Part shown: piece by piece, positions 1-9,726 of the stretch
Layout of the letters: every line of letters starts with the position of its first letter
Position numbering within the stretch: position 1 is the first letter of the stretch
Notes under the pieces: generated by a model
The model's database searches: none
The model's input: the letters and a program-made list of their open reading frames with translations, nothing else
What the model was told of the DNA's origin: nothing
Made by a program: the position numbers and the translations under genes
Assembly: GCF_000004195.4 (NCBI RefSeq)
Contig: NC_030677.2
Location: 113,175,036-113,239,035 of the forward strand
Direction: 5' to 3'
Source of the DNA: Xenopus tropicalis
Lineage: Eukaryota > Chordata > Amphibia > Anura > Pipidae
Length of the DNA stretch: 64,000 bases

Positions 1-59
1 ATATAGCAACTCCTACATATAAAATACAAATATAGAGAGAAGGTAGTCATTTATAAGTG

Positions 60-432
60 AGTTATAACTATGTACCAGTTTTGCCCCCCCATACACAGTG
101 CACCCAATGGCCCAATAGACAGTACTCCCCCACAGAAAGTGCCCCCAATTGCCCCCATACACAGTACCCCATAGAAAGTACCCCCATACACAGTGCCCCC
201 ATAGAAAGTACCCCTCATACACAATGCCCCCATAGTAAGTGCCCCCAATTGAGACAGTACCCCTCATACACAGTGCCCCCATAGACAGTACCCCCATAGA
301 AAGTACCCCCATACACAACGCCCCCATAGTAAGTGCCCCCATAGAAAGTACCCCCCCATAGTAAATGCCCCAATTTAGACAGTGCCCCCCCCATACACAG
401 TGCCCCCCATACACAGTGCCCCCTATACACTT
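60..432. repeat. Minisatellite, about 15-bp unit
   Basis: More than twenty degenerate units of the type 'gcccccatagaaagt' and 'acccccatacacagt' in tandem, broken by occasional 'gcccccaatt' variants. The long open frames on both strands here come only from the repeat's regular period and lack of stops. Confidence 0.9.
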
Positions 433-474
433 CTTCAGCTGATCCTCTCCTTACAGGGCTTCTTATACGGTGGC

Positions 475-557
475 GACAGGCCCTTTTATAAGGTTGCGCC
501 ACGTGCGTATGTGTGACGTCAATACGCAGGGGGCGCAACCTTATAAAAGGGCCTGTC
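475..557. repeat. Perfect 26-bp inverted repeat (hairpin)
   Basis: Arms 475-500 and 532-557 are exact reverse complements (for example gcccttttataaggttgcgc against gcgcaaccttataaaagggc). The 31-bp loop itself has a partly paired 'tgcgtat'/'atacgca'. It resembles a fold-back element or MITE terminus; no family assigned. Confidence 0.9.
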
Positions 558-609
558 ACCTCCGCGCAAGGAGCAGCATGAGGAGAGAAACCGAGCTCGA
601 TTCCAGCCA

Positions 610-713
610 GCGCCTCCTGCTGTCCCAGATACTTCAATGAATGTCCCGCATTTCCGTAATCTATTACGGAAATGCAGGACATTCATTGAACTATCCGGGA
701 CAGCGGGATGCGC
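610..713. repeat. 51-bp-arm hairpin with 2-nt loop
   Basis: Arms 610-660 and 663-713 pair with about five mismatches; the inner 28 bp (633-660 with 663-690) have a single mismatch. A smaller related hairpin follows at 728-750 (cagtcccgc..gcgggacag), which shares the GGGACAG motif. Probably fold-back transposon remains. Confidence 0.9.
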
Positions 714-887
714 TATTAAAACCGGTACAGTCCCGCGGAAAGCGGGACAGTTGGGGGGTATGAGTATGCCTTTGCCTTTTTAAGTACCCGGAATCTCTCA
801 TACATGTTAACTGTATTTACATAGTTCCAACAAGTTTCCTTATGTTTTGAAGACATGGGTCAAATTCAGTGCGTATTCACACTGTAG

Positions 888-1180
888 GACAGTGATCCCC
901 AACCAGTGGCTTGTAAGCTACATGTTGCTCCCCAACCCTTTGGATGTTGCTCCCAGTGGCCTCAAAGCAGGGGCTTATTTTTGAACTTCTGGTTAGGAGG
1001 CAAGTTCTGGTTGCATAAAAACCCAGTGTAATTGCCAAACAGAGCCTTGCAGTCAACATAGGGGCTATCAAATAGCCAATTGGCACCTCCAGGAACTTTT
1101 TTCATGCTTGTGTTGCTCTCCAAAACTTTTTCCATTTGAATATGGCTCACGGGTATAAAAGGGTGGGGATCCCTGCTGTA
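888..1180 (+). repeat. Frog interspersed repeat A ('ccccaaccagtggct')
   Basis: About 290 bp, from 'gatccccaaccagtggct' to 'ggggatccctgct'. Other copies of the same sequence in this window are at 28857-29775, 52359-52675 and 58523-58920, so it is a dispersed family. No coding capacity. Confidence 0.85.
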
Positions 1181-3376
1181 GGAGGAAACCAACACAAACC
1201 CACACAAACTAGTGCTCTGGGCAGTGCTGAACCCAAGATGGCAGTGCTCCTAGGCAATAATACCAACCAATGAGCTTCTTCATGGAAAAATTACCTTTAT
1301 AGCTTCAAGCAACTGTAATGAAACACACCATCCATTTTAGTTAGGGTCTGTATCCACGGGTGTTTAAGCAGTTGTTGCTCCTAAGTGACCCTATACTGCC
1401 CTGTGGCTCTGTACCCATGGGAGAAGAGGAAAACAGCGCTAAACACAGAAAAATACTGGTCTTTGTGAATGTTCTCTGCATTGCTGTTTTGATACTGCAT
1501 GGATATTGTCTGGCCAGTACTGAGCTACATAATATGTTGCTGGTCTCAAAAGACCTATGACCTGTAGTTATTGGCAAAGCAGCATGAAGTTCCAACCCAG
1601 AGGAATCTGGCAATGCTCTATTCGGGTAACTTCTGCTATCAATATACTATATCTGCTTGCAAGTATATTAGGACAATTGTGTCTGACCTGTATTTTATTT
1701 TACCACTGTAACCAGTTTACTATAAAATACTATGAATACATGTCATTTTTTTAAATGAACACAAGATGGCATTACATTACTATTTTGTAATAAATACCTT
1801 TTCTTTTTCCAAGCAAATGTCTCAAATTGATTAATTAATGGTACATACTATGGCTAAAAGCTGGTATTTGATCCTAGCAAAGTTAACCCCTATTATTACC
1901 CTTAGTTCTAAACTACCCAGAAGTGAAATAAATCAATGTAACGTTTATACTTCAAACTAACATGTCCCTATGCCCTTCTCTGATGTGTCAAAAAACCTGC
2001 TTATTGTGTGGTGGGTATACAGAAGGTGGGGATCTCTTGTTATTAAGTGATTTGAGGGTCAATGGAGGGTGCTGTTGCTCTAAATTGCATTTCTGGCCTA
2101 TAGAAAAATATATGCTTACTGAAGAAGCTTTACAGAGTAGAAAGTTTTGTACAAAGGTAAGTACTGTTGAGATCTTGGGCTTATCTACCCTGGGGTAGGG
2201 CCCATGTTCAAAGCAAAGTGGAGGTAAATACTACTTTGGGATAGTCATCCAAACCCAAACAGTGTCAATACTACGGTGTGAGAGCTAGCAGAGGCACATA
2301 CAAACCACTTCCATTGGCTTCTGGTGTTAGATGTGACTTCTCATAGTGAGACTGCGTGTTTTTGTACTGTGCAATATGGTACTAATGTATGTGAGAGAGA
2401 AAAGCATTCTCAAACATTGCATGCTACTTCAGTATAAGCCAGTTAATGGAGATACTGGCTTCTTCTGAGCAGGAGGCCAATTTAGTCCATATTGTTTGGT
2501 AAAAAATTGCCAATATCTCTATAAGGGTTAAGGATTAGGGTAATGGTGGGTAATGACACATGGGGGCAATTGCCAGTGTTTTACCAGAAAGGTCATTGCA
2601 TGGACCGTTCAAGCACTTGCAAATCAGGTGACTATTACTACTTATATATTTTTATCTTTAGGACAGATGTGTGCCTCTCTTTTTCTTAATTACAGTATCT
2701 AAAGGAAACTATCAGTACTGCAGAGTTGGTCCCCTATATCTTTCCCTGACTGAAGCCTCACCAGTGACTGTTTGATAAGGTGCATTTGGCACACCACAAG
2801 TGATCTCTCATAAATGGGAGGTCCCCATACTAAGGTTTATTGCAAATAACTTTCTTGGTTTTGACTTTATACAGCAAAATCATTTTAGAGACCCCTAATC
2901 CAGTAATTCATTTCTCATAAACATACTGTATACTGAAACTACTCATCAGTCAGTGCCCCCCAGCAGTTGCAGAGGCTGCTTCCTCTATAGTTACTCCCCT
3001 GAATACTGGGGCTTATTTACCAACACTGGTCAATTTTGCCCCTGGGAAGTAATTCATAGCAACCCATTAGTGACTAGAATTTTTCCAAACATCTGCATGA
3101 AGTACAATGAAGGCAAACATAAGATTTTTTTGCTATGGGTTACTGCCCTGGTGCAAATGTACCTAGTGTTGATAAATGAGCCTCATTTAATGTGTTAATG
3201 TCCAGCACTTTGCCATGAGTGCCACCAAAGTGTGCAAAAATGAAATTATTGTAAATTAAGTTTAATCAGAGAAAGAGATATTTGCAACAGCTTGAGTGTG
3301 GCCTTCAATTGCTGTGCTCACTGTGTGGCACAATATACTGTACATATACATGTTGCTATGGCTTTAGGCATGTAAA
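1181..3376. other. Intergenic stretch without recognised gene
   Basis: AT-rich sequence with only short chance open frames. I recognise no exon, RNA gene or repeat family. Confidence 0.6.
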
Positions 3377-3381
3377 GGTTG
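3377..3381. repeat. Target site duplication, left (GGTTG)
   Basis: GGTTG directly before the TG of the 5' LTR. The same five bases follow the CA of the 3' LTR. Confidence 0.9.
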
Positions 3382-3589
3382 TGTAATGTATTTGAGTGTT
3401 ATTTCACATACGTGCCACTAGGTGGCAATACCGTGGTGTGATGTATGTCTCATGCGCCCCGGAAGTAATAAAGCAGAAGGGAAATACCCTGTTCACTCTC
3501 CATGCTCTGACTGTTTTCATGCTAGTTATTGTGCACCTAAAAACAAGTATATAGTTAACATAACTGTGCATATTGATGCCGACATAACA
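3382..3589 (+). repeat. 5' LTR (208 bp)
   Basis: Begins TGTAATGTATTTG and ends GCCGACATAACA. Identical to 7841-8048 except C at 3411. An AATAAA at 3467-3472 could serve as polyadenylation signal. No convincing TATA box. Confidence 0.95.
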
Positions 3590-3594
3590 TAAAT

Positions 3595-3605
3595 TGGCGA
3601 CGAGG
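3595..3605 (+). promoter_or_regulatory. Primer-binding site, tRNA-Ser
   Basis: TGGCGACGAGG starts 5 bases after the 5' LTR. It complements the CCA end of vertebrate tRNA-Ser(GCU) for 11 bases, by recall of that tRNA. A serine primer is typical of mag-lineage elements. Confidence 0.75.
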
Positions 3606-3651
3606 GAAACGTGCCCACGGTCAATATCTAGTTGTCAAGCCAGAAGTAAGG

Positions 3652-4830
3652 ATGGCTATGATCATCGGACAGATTGATACCTTCGACGAGGCGAGAGAGC
3701 AATGGACCACGTATGTAGAACGCTTTGAACACTTTGTGAAAGCAAATGACATTGAAGAGGGAAAAACAGTGTCGGTTTTCCTCAGCGTAATGGGAGCATC
3801 CACTTATGGACTCTTACGTAGCCTTATTGCACCAATTAAGCCCGGCACTATGTCATATGGAGACATTGTGAACACACTGCAAGCGCATTTCAGTCCCAGG
3901 CCTATTGTGATTGCTGAGAGGTTCAAGTTTCACAAACAAAATCAGGCGGAGGGGGAAAGTGTTGCACAGTATGTGGCTGTATTAAAGAAACTGGCGGAGC
4001 ACTGTGAATTTGGTGACAATTTAAACGATGCATTAAGAGACAGAGTGGTGTGTGGCCTGTGCAGCGAGTCAATACAGCGGAAGCTTTTGACTGAATCGGC
4101 GCTCACGTACCAAAAGGCCGTGAACATAGCAATGTCAATGGAGGCTGTATCGAGGGAATCACAGCATTTAAGTAACTCATTGAAAGTAAATGCCATGTCT
4201 TTTGCATCAGAATCGCCAAAGGCAAAATGTTTTAGATGCGGAAAGTCTAACCATACCCAAAATGAATGTTTTTACAAAGACCAACTGTGTCACAATTGTG
4301 GAAAGAAGGGCCACATCGCTCGGTCATGTAAAGGTGCAAAGACAGAGGTGAAAATACCGAGAGTTTTCGGAAAAGGAAACTATGTAAAAAGTAAGGGAAT
4401 GGCAAAGAAAAAAACAATTCACAAAATGGGCACTGAGACGGAAAGGCTGAATGAAGAGACAAGTTCGGATACTGAGTCTGAACTGACACTACACAACGTT
4501 ACCGCAACATCGCAAAACCCTGCACCAGGGAACATAATGAAAAGGGAAAATGAGGAAGGGACAGCGGTAATAAAAATACAACCAAAAATTGAGGGGTTAC
4601 GAGTAGAGATGGAAGTCGACACAGGAGCGGCAGTTTCTATTATCTCAGGGGAGCTGTATAGAGATAAATTAAGTCACATTCGTCTGCGCCATACAAACGT
4701 TGTTCTCAAGACATACACTGGCGAAGTAATCCGGCCAGAAGGAGTCATCAAGGTGTGCGTTAAGCTAAACAAACAACGTGCACGGTTACCACTGTATATT
4801 GTTACCGGAAATGCGGTTCCGCTATTCTGA
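3652..4830 (+). CDS. Retrotransposon gag and protease, ended by in-frame TGA
   Basis: 392 codons from an ATG in good context (A at -3, G at +4), 46 bp after the primer site. Residues 1-180 are the capsid-like gag region. Two CCHC zinc knuckles follow (C193-C196-H201-C206 and C213-C216-H221-C226), then a basic and serine-rich linker, then a retropepsin active site VDTGA (D323). The frame stops at TGA 4828-4830 just after the protease and stays open in the same frame beyond it. In this lineage gag, protease and polymerase are usually one polyprotein, so the TGA is either a nonsense mutation or, less likely, a readthrough site (it is followed by C). Confidence 0.9.
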   Translation: MAMIIGQIDTFDEAREQWTTYVERFEHFVKANDIEEGKTVSVFLSVMGASTYGLLRSLIAPIKPGTMSYGDIVNTLQAHFSPRPIVIAERFKFHKQNQAEGESVAQYVAVLKKLAEHCEFGDNLNDALRDRVVCGLCSESIQRKLLTESALTYQKAVNIAMSMEAVSRESQHLSNSLKVNAMSFASESPKAKCFRCGKSNHTQNECFYKDQLCHNCGKKGHIARSCKGAKTEVKIPRVFGKGNYVKSKGMAKKKTIHKMGTETERLNEETSSDTESELTLHNVTATSQNPAPGNIMKRENEEGTAVIKIQPKIEGLRVEMEVDTGAAVSIISGELYRDKLSHIRLRHTNVVLKTYTGEVIRPEGVIKVCVKLNKQRARLPLYIVTGNAVPLF

Positions 4831-6882
4831 CGCGAGTGGCTTCGCCGAATTCATCTGGACTGGCGTGAGATCAAATCAATAAGTGCAGTACACCGCAGCA
4901 ACGAAGGGACATTGGACAGCCTTCTAAAACAGCATGAGAAAGTTTTCAGTGAAGAGTTAGGAACTTTCAATGGTTACACAGCTACCATCAATCTGAAACC
5001 AGGAACTCAACCAAAGTTTTTCCAAGCTCGAGTGGTACCATATGCCATCAGACCCAAGGTGGAGGAAGAAATCAACCACCTACTCAAACAAGGAATCATT
5101 TCACCAGTACGATTCAGTGAATGGGCAACCCCGATTGTGCCTGTAATCAAAAAAGGAGGTAATGTCAGAATCTGCGGTGACTTCAAAGTAACGGTAAACC
5201 CAGCCTTATGTGCCGAACATTATCCATTACCTCGGATTGAAGATCTGTTCACTTCACTAGCGGGAGGAAAAAGGTTTAGCAAATTGGACCTTTCACAAGC
5301 GTACCTGCAGATCCCTGTATATGAAAATTCACGGAAATACTTAACCATCACGACACACAAGGGAATGTTCGTATACAACAGATTACCTTTTGGCATCACA
5401 TCAGCTCCATCGATATTCCAACGAGCCATGGAACAAGTACTGCAGGGGTTACCATCCGTCCACTGTTTTCTGGACGACATCCTGATCACAGGGAGAGACG
5501 ATGCGCACCACTTGTCTAATCTTGAGGCTGTGCTAAATAGACTGGAGAAATGTGGACTTCGGGTAAAAAGAGAGAAGTGTGAGTTTTTCAAAAACTCATT
5601 AGAGTATTTGGGACACATGATTGATGCATCGGGACTCCACAAGTCCGCCAATAAACTGCGCGCAGTTGCAGAGGCACCGGTCCCGGTCAATGTTAGCCAA
5701 CTCAGGTCCTTCCTGGGGCTGGTTAATTATTATGCAAGATTCGTTCCAAACCTGTCCACAGTCCTTCACCCCCTGAACGCAATGTTACATAAGGAAGTGA
5801 AATGGAACTGGTCTCCAGAATGTGAGGGTGCATTTCAGGAAATCAAGAGACAGCTATTGACACCAAATGTGCTTACGCACTACGACCCAAGACTTCCAGT
5901 CCGATTGGCGTGCGACGCTTCACCCTATGGGGTGGGGGCAGTACTTTCACATTTGATGCCAGATGGGCAGGAAAGACCCATAGCCTTCGCTTCGAGAACC
6001 TTAAGTAAGGCAGAGCAAAACTATGCGCAGCTGGAGCGAGAAGCATTAGGATTAATCTTCGGAGTACGGAAGTTTCACACTTACCTATATGGACGTCACT
6101 TCACCTTAATGACCGATCACCGTCCACTTACCACCATACTCCATCCACACAAAGCGACTCCCTCCATGGCTGCAGCCAGACTTCAAAGGTGGGCTCTCCT
6201 GTTGGCTGCACATAACTACACTATCCAGTATAGGAGTGCGGACAAACACGGGAACGCAGATAGTTTATCACGCTTACCACTGCCTGTTCACCACAAGGAC
6301 AGAAAGGATGCATTAGAGGTTTATTTTATAAACAAAATGGATACACTTCCAGTCAGTAGCAGTGATATTCGGAAAGGAACCAGGACAGATCCAATTCTCT
6401 GTCGGGTAAAGGAAATGGTATCCACCGGGTTATTCCCACCTACCAAAGACTCAGAAAATGTTTTAAAACCGTATCTCATGAGGAAGGAGGAGCTATCACT
6501 TTTGCAGGACTGTCTAATGTGGGGACAGCGAGTTATCGTTCCACCAAATTTGAGACCCCAAGTCTTAGAGGATTTACACACGGGACACCCAGGTGTAGTC
6601 AAAATGAAGGCATTAGCGCGTAGCTACATCTGGTGGCCAAATATCGACTCGCAGATTGAGGAAAAATCTAAAACCTGCATGTCCTGTCAACAAAATCAGA
6701 AATCCCCAGCCCTATCACCGTTACATCCCTGGGCATGGCCCGAATCCCCTTGGCAGCGAATCCACATCGATTACGCTGGGCCATTTGAAGGACGCATGTT
6801 CCTAGTAGTCGTTGACGCACACTCGAAATGGCCAGAAGTTCTGGTGATGCAAAACGATCGAGGTATTGCGTGGTCTTTTTAG
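4831..6882 (+). pseudogene. Retrotransposon pol: RT, RNase H, integrase amino half
   Basis: Open from just after the TGA (first ATG 4912; 656 codons from there). Numbered from that ATG: reverse transcriptase with D126 in KLDLSQAY, LPFG at 158-161 and the catalytic box FLDD at 186-189 (F in place of the usual Y); RNase H with D335, E375/E377, D402 and D450; the integrase HHCC zinc finger at H556, H559, C589 and C592; and the first integrase aspartate, D620. The frame ends at TAG 6880-6882, about 25 residues past D620, where other elements continue into the integrase core. The core is carried on in another frame from 6866. Confidence 0.9.
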
Positions 6883-7801
6883 TCGCTATGGCATACCTGA
6901 AACCTTAGTGAGCGACAATGGCCCACAATTTACTTCAGAGGAATTTGAATGCTTTCTGAAATCGAATGGTGTTAAACATGTACGCTCGGCACCATTTCAC
7001 CCAGCGACCAACGGGTTGGCTGAGCGTTTTGTACAAACTTTTAAACATTCGCTAAAAGCATCCAAAGAACCAAAACCATTGCAACAAAGACTAGATGCTT
7101 TCCTGTTACAGTACAGGAATACTCCCCACAGCACAACAAAAGAAGCACCGGCAATGTTGTTCTTACATCGCAGACTGAGAACACGACTAGATTTAATAAA
7201 GCCAAGTGTAAAACAGACTGTGGAGCAAGCCCAAGAAGTTCAATGTTCATACCGTGCTCTCCATGCAAAAGAAAGAGACTTTGGTGTTGGTGATTCCGTG
7301 CTGGTCAGAGATTATAGACGTGGGGGAGAAAAGTGGAAAACTGGTACTGTCTCTTCCCAGTCAGGACCAGTGTCATATACGGTCCAAGTGGACAGTACAC
7401 AAACCTGGAAAAGACATGCAGATCAAATGTTAGGGGGACACCCGGAAATCACAAAAGCCACCGAACTGTTGCCAGCGGATAACAGTGTGTCACCAATATT
7501 AGACGATAGGGAACAAGAACTGCCTTTGATATCTAATGAGACTGTATCTTATGCACCAGACCAACATGCAGATGGGCTTGTTGCACCGGCTACGGTTATT
7601 TCCCAAAATGAGAGGCGATTCCCCGTGAGGAATCGAAAGGCACCTAACAGATTAGATCTGTTTTTGTTTTCATCTGCACTGCATAATATGTTAATTGGGT
7701 GTAGACTCAAGCAGTTAACAGTTGGTCCGGTAGGTTATTTTATCATTAATATGGCCTCACAGTTATTGAGTTCCACTGATGTTCCAATGTTCACGGTATG
7801 A
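6866..7801 (+). pseudogene. Retrotransposon integrase carboxy half (shifted frame)
   Basis: 311 codons in frame +2 relative to the preceding frame. Contains the second integrase aspartate (SDNGPQF, D17), then 35 residues, then E53 in NGLAERF: the D-35-E spacing of a genuine integrase core. A GPxxY-type module (SGPVSY) and a terminal RNRKAPNRLDL segment follow. The overlap with the preceding frame (6866-6882) and missing core residues point to a small deletion, not a multiple of three, near 6855-6866. No env follows. Confidence 0.88.
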
Positions 7802-7826
7802 GAAAAAACATGGGAGTAATTGATCT

Positions 7827-7840
7827 AAGTGGGGAGGAGA
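7827..7840 (+). promoter_or_regulatory. Polypurine tract
   Basis: AAGTGGGGAGGAGA, 13 of 14 purines, directly abutting the 3' LTR: the expected primer for plus-strand DNA synthesis. Confidence 0.85.
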
Positions 7841-8048
7841 TGTAATGTATTTGAGTGTTATTTCACATATGTGCCACTAGGTGGCAATACCGTGGTGTGA
7901 TGTATGTCTCATGCGCCCCGGAAGTAATAAAGCAGAAGGGAAATACCCTGTTCACTCTCCATGCTCTGACTGTTTTCATGCTAGTTATTGTGCACCTAAA
8001 AACAAGTATATAGTTAACATAACTGTGCATATTGATGCCGACATAACA
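7841..8048 (+). repeat. 3' LTR (208 bp)
   Basis: Same sequence as 3382-3589 with one substitution (T at 7870). Preceded directly by the polypurine tract. Confidence 0.95.
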
Positions 8049-8053
8049 GGTTG
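8049..8053. repeat. Target site duplication, right (GGTTG)
   Basis: GGTTG directly after the 3' LTR, matching 3377-3381. Confidence 0.9.
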
Positions 8054-8417
8054 AGTTGCTGAATGTTTGAACCCATTACAACAATACTGGTAATATATTA
8101 ACCAGTTGCAATGAAATTATGGGTCATTTACTTATCACACCACAGTGGGCTAAGGGAAAATCTGAGTGCAATAACCTTGCTTTTCACCTACCACATATCA
8201 ATTTTTCTCATTATTCCAATGTAACTGTGTTTGACAGGGGGCAAAGGGTTAAAATGACAACCTATCTAAACTTAATTGGACAACGGCCTTTCTAGCCATG
8301 ATTACACAAATTTTTCCAAATAAGGAATCTTTCTCTAATTTGGTTCATCCCACCTTTAGAATAGTGCCATGCGGATTCTCAGCCTGCAGATAAATGCAAG
8401 CCAATAATCTGCCCCTA
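8054..8417. other. Intergenic stretch, nothing recognised
   Basis: Unique-looking AT-rich DNA between the retrotransposon and the next repeat. No gene or motif seen. Confidence 0.5.
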
Positions 8418-9526
8418 TGCTTGAAGAATCTGAAAGTTGTGTCTGCACACATAAACATTGCTTCGGTCCGAGTGCAGGCACATTCATCTTATGTGCTTGT
8501 GTATGCAGCTTCAGGCTGAAATACACTGCGCGTGCCTGTCCACGCATGGAAGCAATGTGTAACCCTTTCTTGGCTGTAATCAAGCCAACAGCACGGCTAT
8601 ATAGGTCTAGAGCATGGGGTACACGCGACTCAGTCCTTCAGGATGGGCCTTCGCTATGTGGGAGTGACCAAACGAAGCTATGGTGTAGTGCAACTACAAC
8701 TCACTGTAGCTGTGTGCAGTGCAAAGTAACAAATGGGCGCCAGAAGGTTCTTGGAGTTGAACAGTAGAACTGGTTTATTTTCAGGGACAATCAATTTGCA
8801 GGGTTATGCAATATACTCACATACATCAGTTTAGCATAGCATTTCTGTGAGGACAGCACAGAGAGGGTGCACACCCATTCATCACAACTCCCCTTGAGCC
8901 TGGGCAAGATCAGTGCCACCGGTTCAGTTGCTCACTCTCTGGAACAGTCAGCTTGGATACCACACTCCTCAGGCCCCACGGCAACTCTGGATCAGGGTTC
9001 ACACACTACCTAGCTCCTATGTCTAAACCGTGGCCCTACGCTAAGGCAACAGTGCCTGTCTGGAGGGGTACTCCCACAGCTACTTTCCTCTGAGCCAAAC
9101 TGCTCGTGCTTTCTTCCCTCACTATCTCACTTTCCTAGAAAGTGCTTAACAAAACTTGCTATCTAACTGGTCCTCATTCACGGGGTCCCTGTCCCGACTT
9201 CACCAGAGTGGATGACAACACTTCGGGGCACAAGGCTTACTGGGGCCTAGTTCTGCTCCATGCTCAGTGGTCCTTCCCTTGTGAGCAAAGGCAGTGAAAG
9301 AGACAGACCCACCCACCTGCTAAGCACTTTATCAGAGTGCCAAGGGAGTGGTCTCCCTGTTAACCAATAATCACACATCTGAACTCAAAACTGATACATG
9401 GGTCTTTGCCCAGTAACAGCACAAAACAGAAAGCTGCAGGGTTTAAAGCCATAGGGGACTAGTTAACCCTATGGATCCCTACAAATGCTTACAGGTGCCG
9501 GCACAACTTTCAGATTATTCAAGCAT
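8418..9526. mobile_element. Fold-back element split by an LTR-like insertion
   Basis: 8418-8442 (atgcttgaagaatctgaaag..) and 9502-9526 are inverted copies with one mismatch, and similarity continues inward for about 20 bases before stopping at the inner insert (8684-9483). Outside them, 'ggattctcagcctg' occurs at 8371 and again at 9539. The outer element is therefore a fold-back or MITE into which an LTR later inserted. Confidence 0.6.
8684..9483 (-). mobile_element. Probable solo LTR, 800 bp
   Basis: On the minus strand it begins TGTAGGGATCCATAGGG and ends GTTGCACTACA (TG..CA), with a TTTAAA-like promoter element near its start and an AATAAA at 8774-8780 near its end, which is the layout of an LTR. 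I see no coding region and no clean target duplication, so the ends may be off by a few bases. Confidence 0.5.
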
Positions 9527-9659
9527 ATACTGTAGGGGGGGATTCTCAGCCTGTGCTTATCAGCAGACTCAGAATCTGCCCTGTGTGGCACCAGTCTAAG
9601 TCTGCTAAACTCATTTAAACACTAAATAAACCCAAACTGATTATTTGGCACCAATATTG

Positions 9660-9726
9660 ATTCACGTACCTTAGTTGGGATCAGGTACAAGGTACTGTTT
9701 TAATATTACAGAGAAAAAGGAAATTA
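9660..9726 (-). repeat. Fragment of frog interspersed repeat B
   Basis: Matches in reverse the middle of the 'gtatgggatcccttatcc' family (tagttgggatcaggtacaag ..). A larger copy lies at 23478-23760. Confidence 0.6.

Larger units (their letters stand above)
3382..8048 (+). mobile_element. Ty3/gypsy LTR retrotransposon (mag-like), 4667 bp
   Basis: A full-length element: two 208-bp LTRs beginning TG and ending CA, a 5-bp GGTTG target duplication (3377-3381 and 8049-8053), a primer-binding site, gag with two zinc knuckles, protease, reverse transcriptase, RNase H, integrase and a polypurine tract. The domain order (RT before integrase) defines Ty3/gypsy. The gag style, the continuous gag-pol frame and a serine-tRNA primer site fit the mag lineage. 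There is no env-like open frame. The LTRs differ at one position (C3411/T7870), so the insertion is recent. The coding region is nevertheless interrupted twice, by a TGA at 4828-4830 and by a frame change near 6855-6880, so this copy is unlikely to be autonomous. Confidence 0.95.

Noticed and set aside
13..682. Long open frames on the minus strand (133 and 155 codons)
   Set aside because: They run through the 15-bp minisatellite and the hairpins. The glycine- and tyrosine-rich repeats in the translation are the repeat unit itself.
4828..4830. TGA as a selenocysteine codon
   Set aside because: No reason to expect selenocysteine in a retrotransposon polyprotein and no SECIS-like structure noticed.
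7660..7801. Possible env-like or extra open frame after integrase
   Set aside because: The end of the integrase frame is only a short tail with no signal peptide or membrane segment, followed directly by the polypurine tract.
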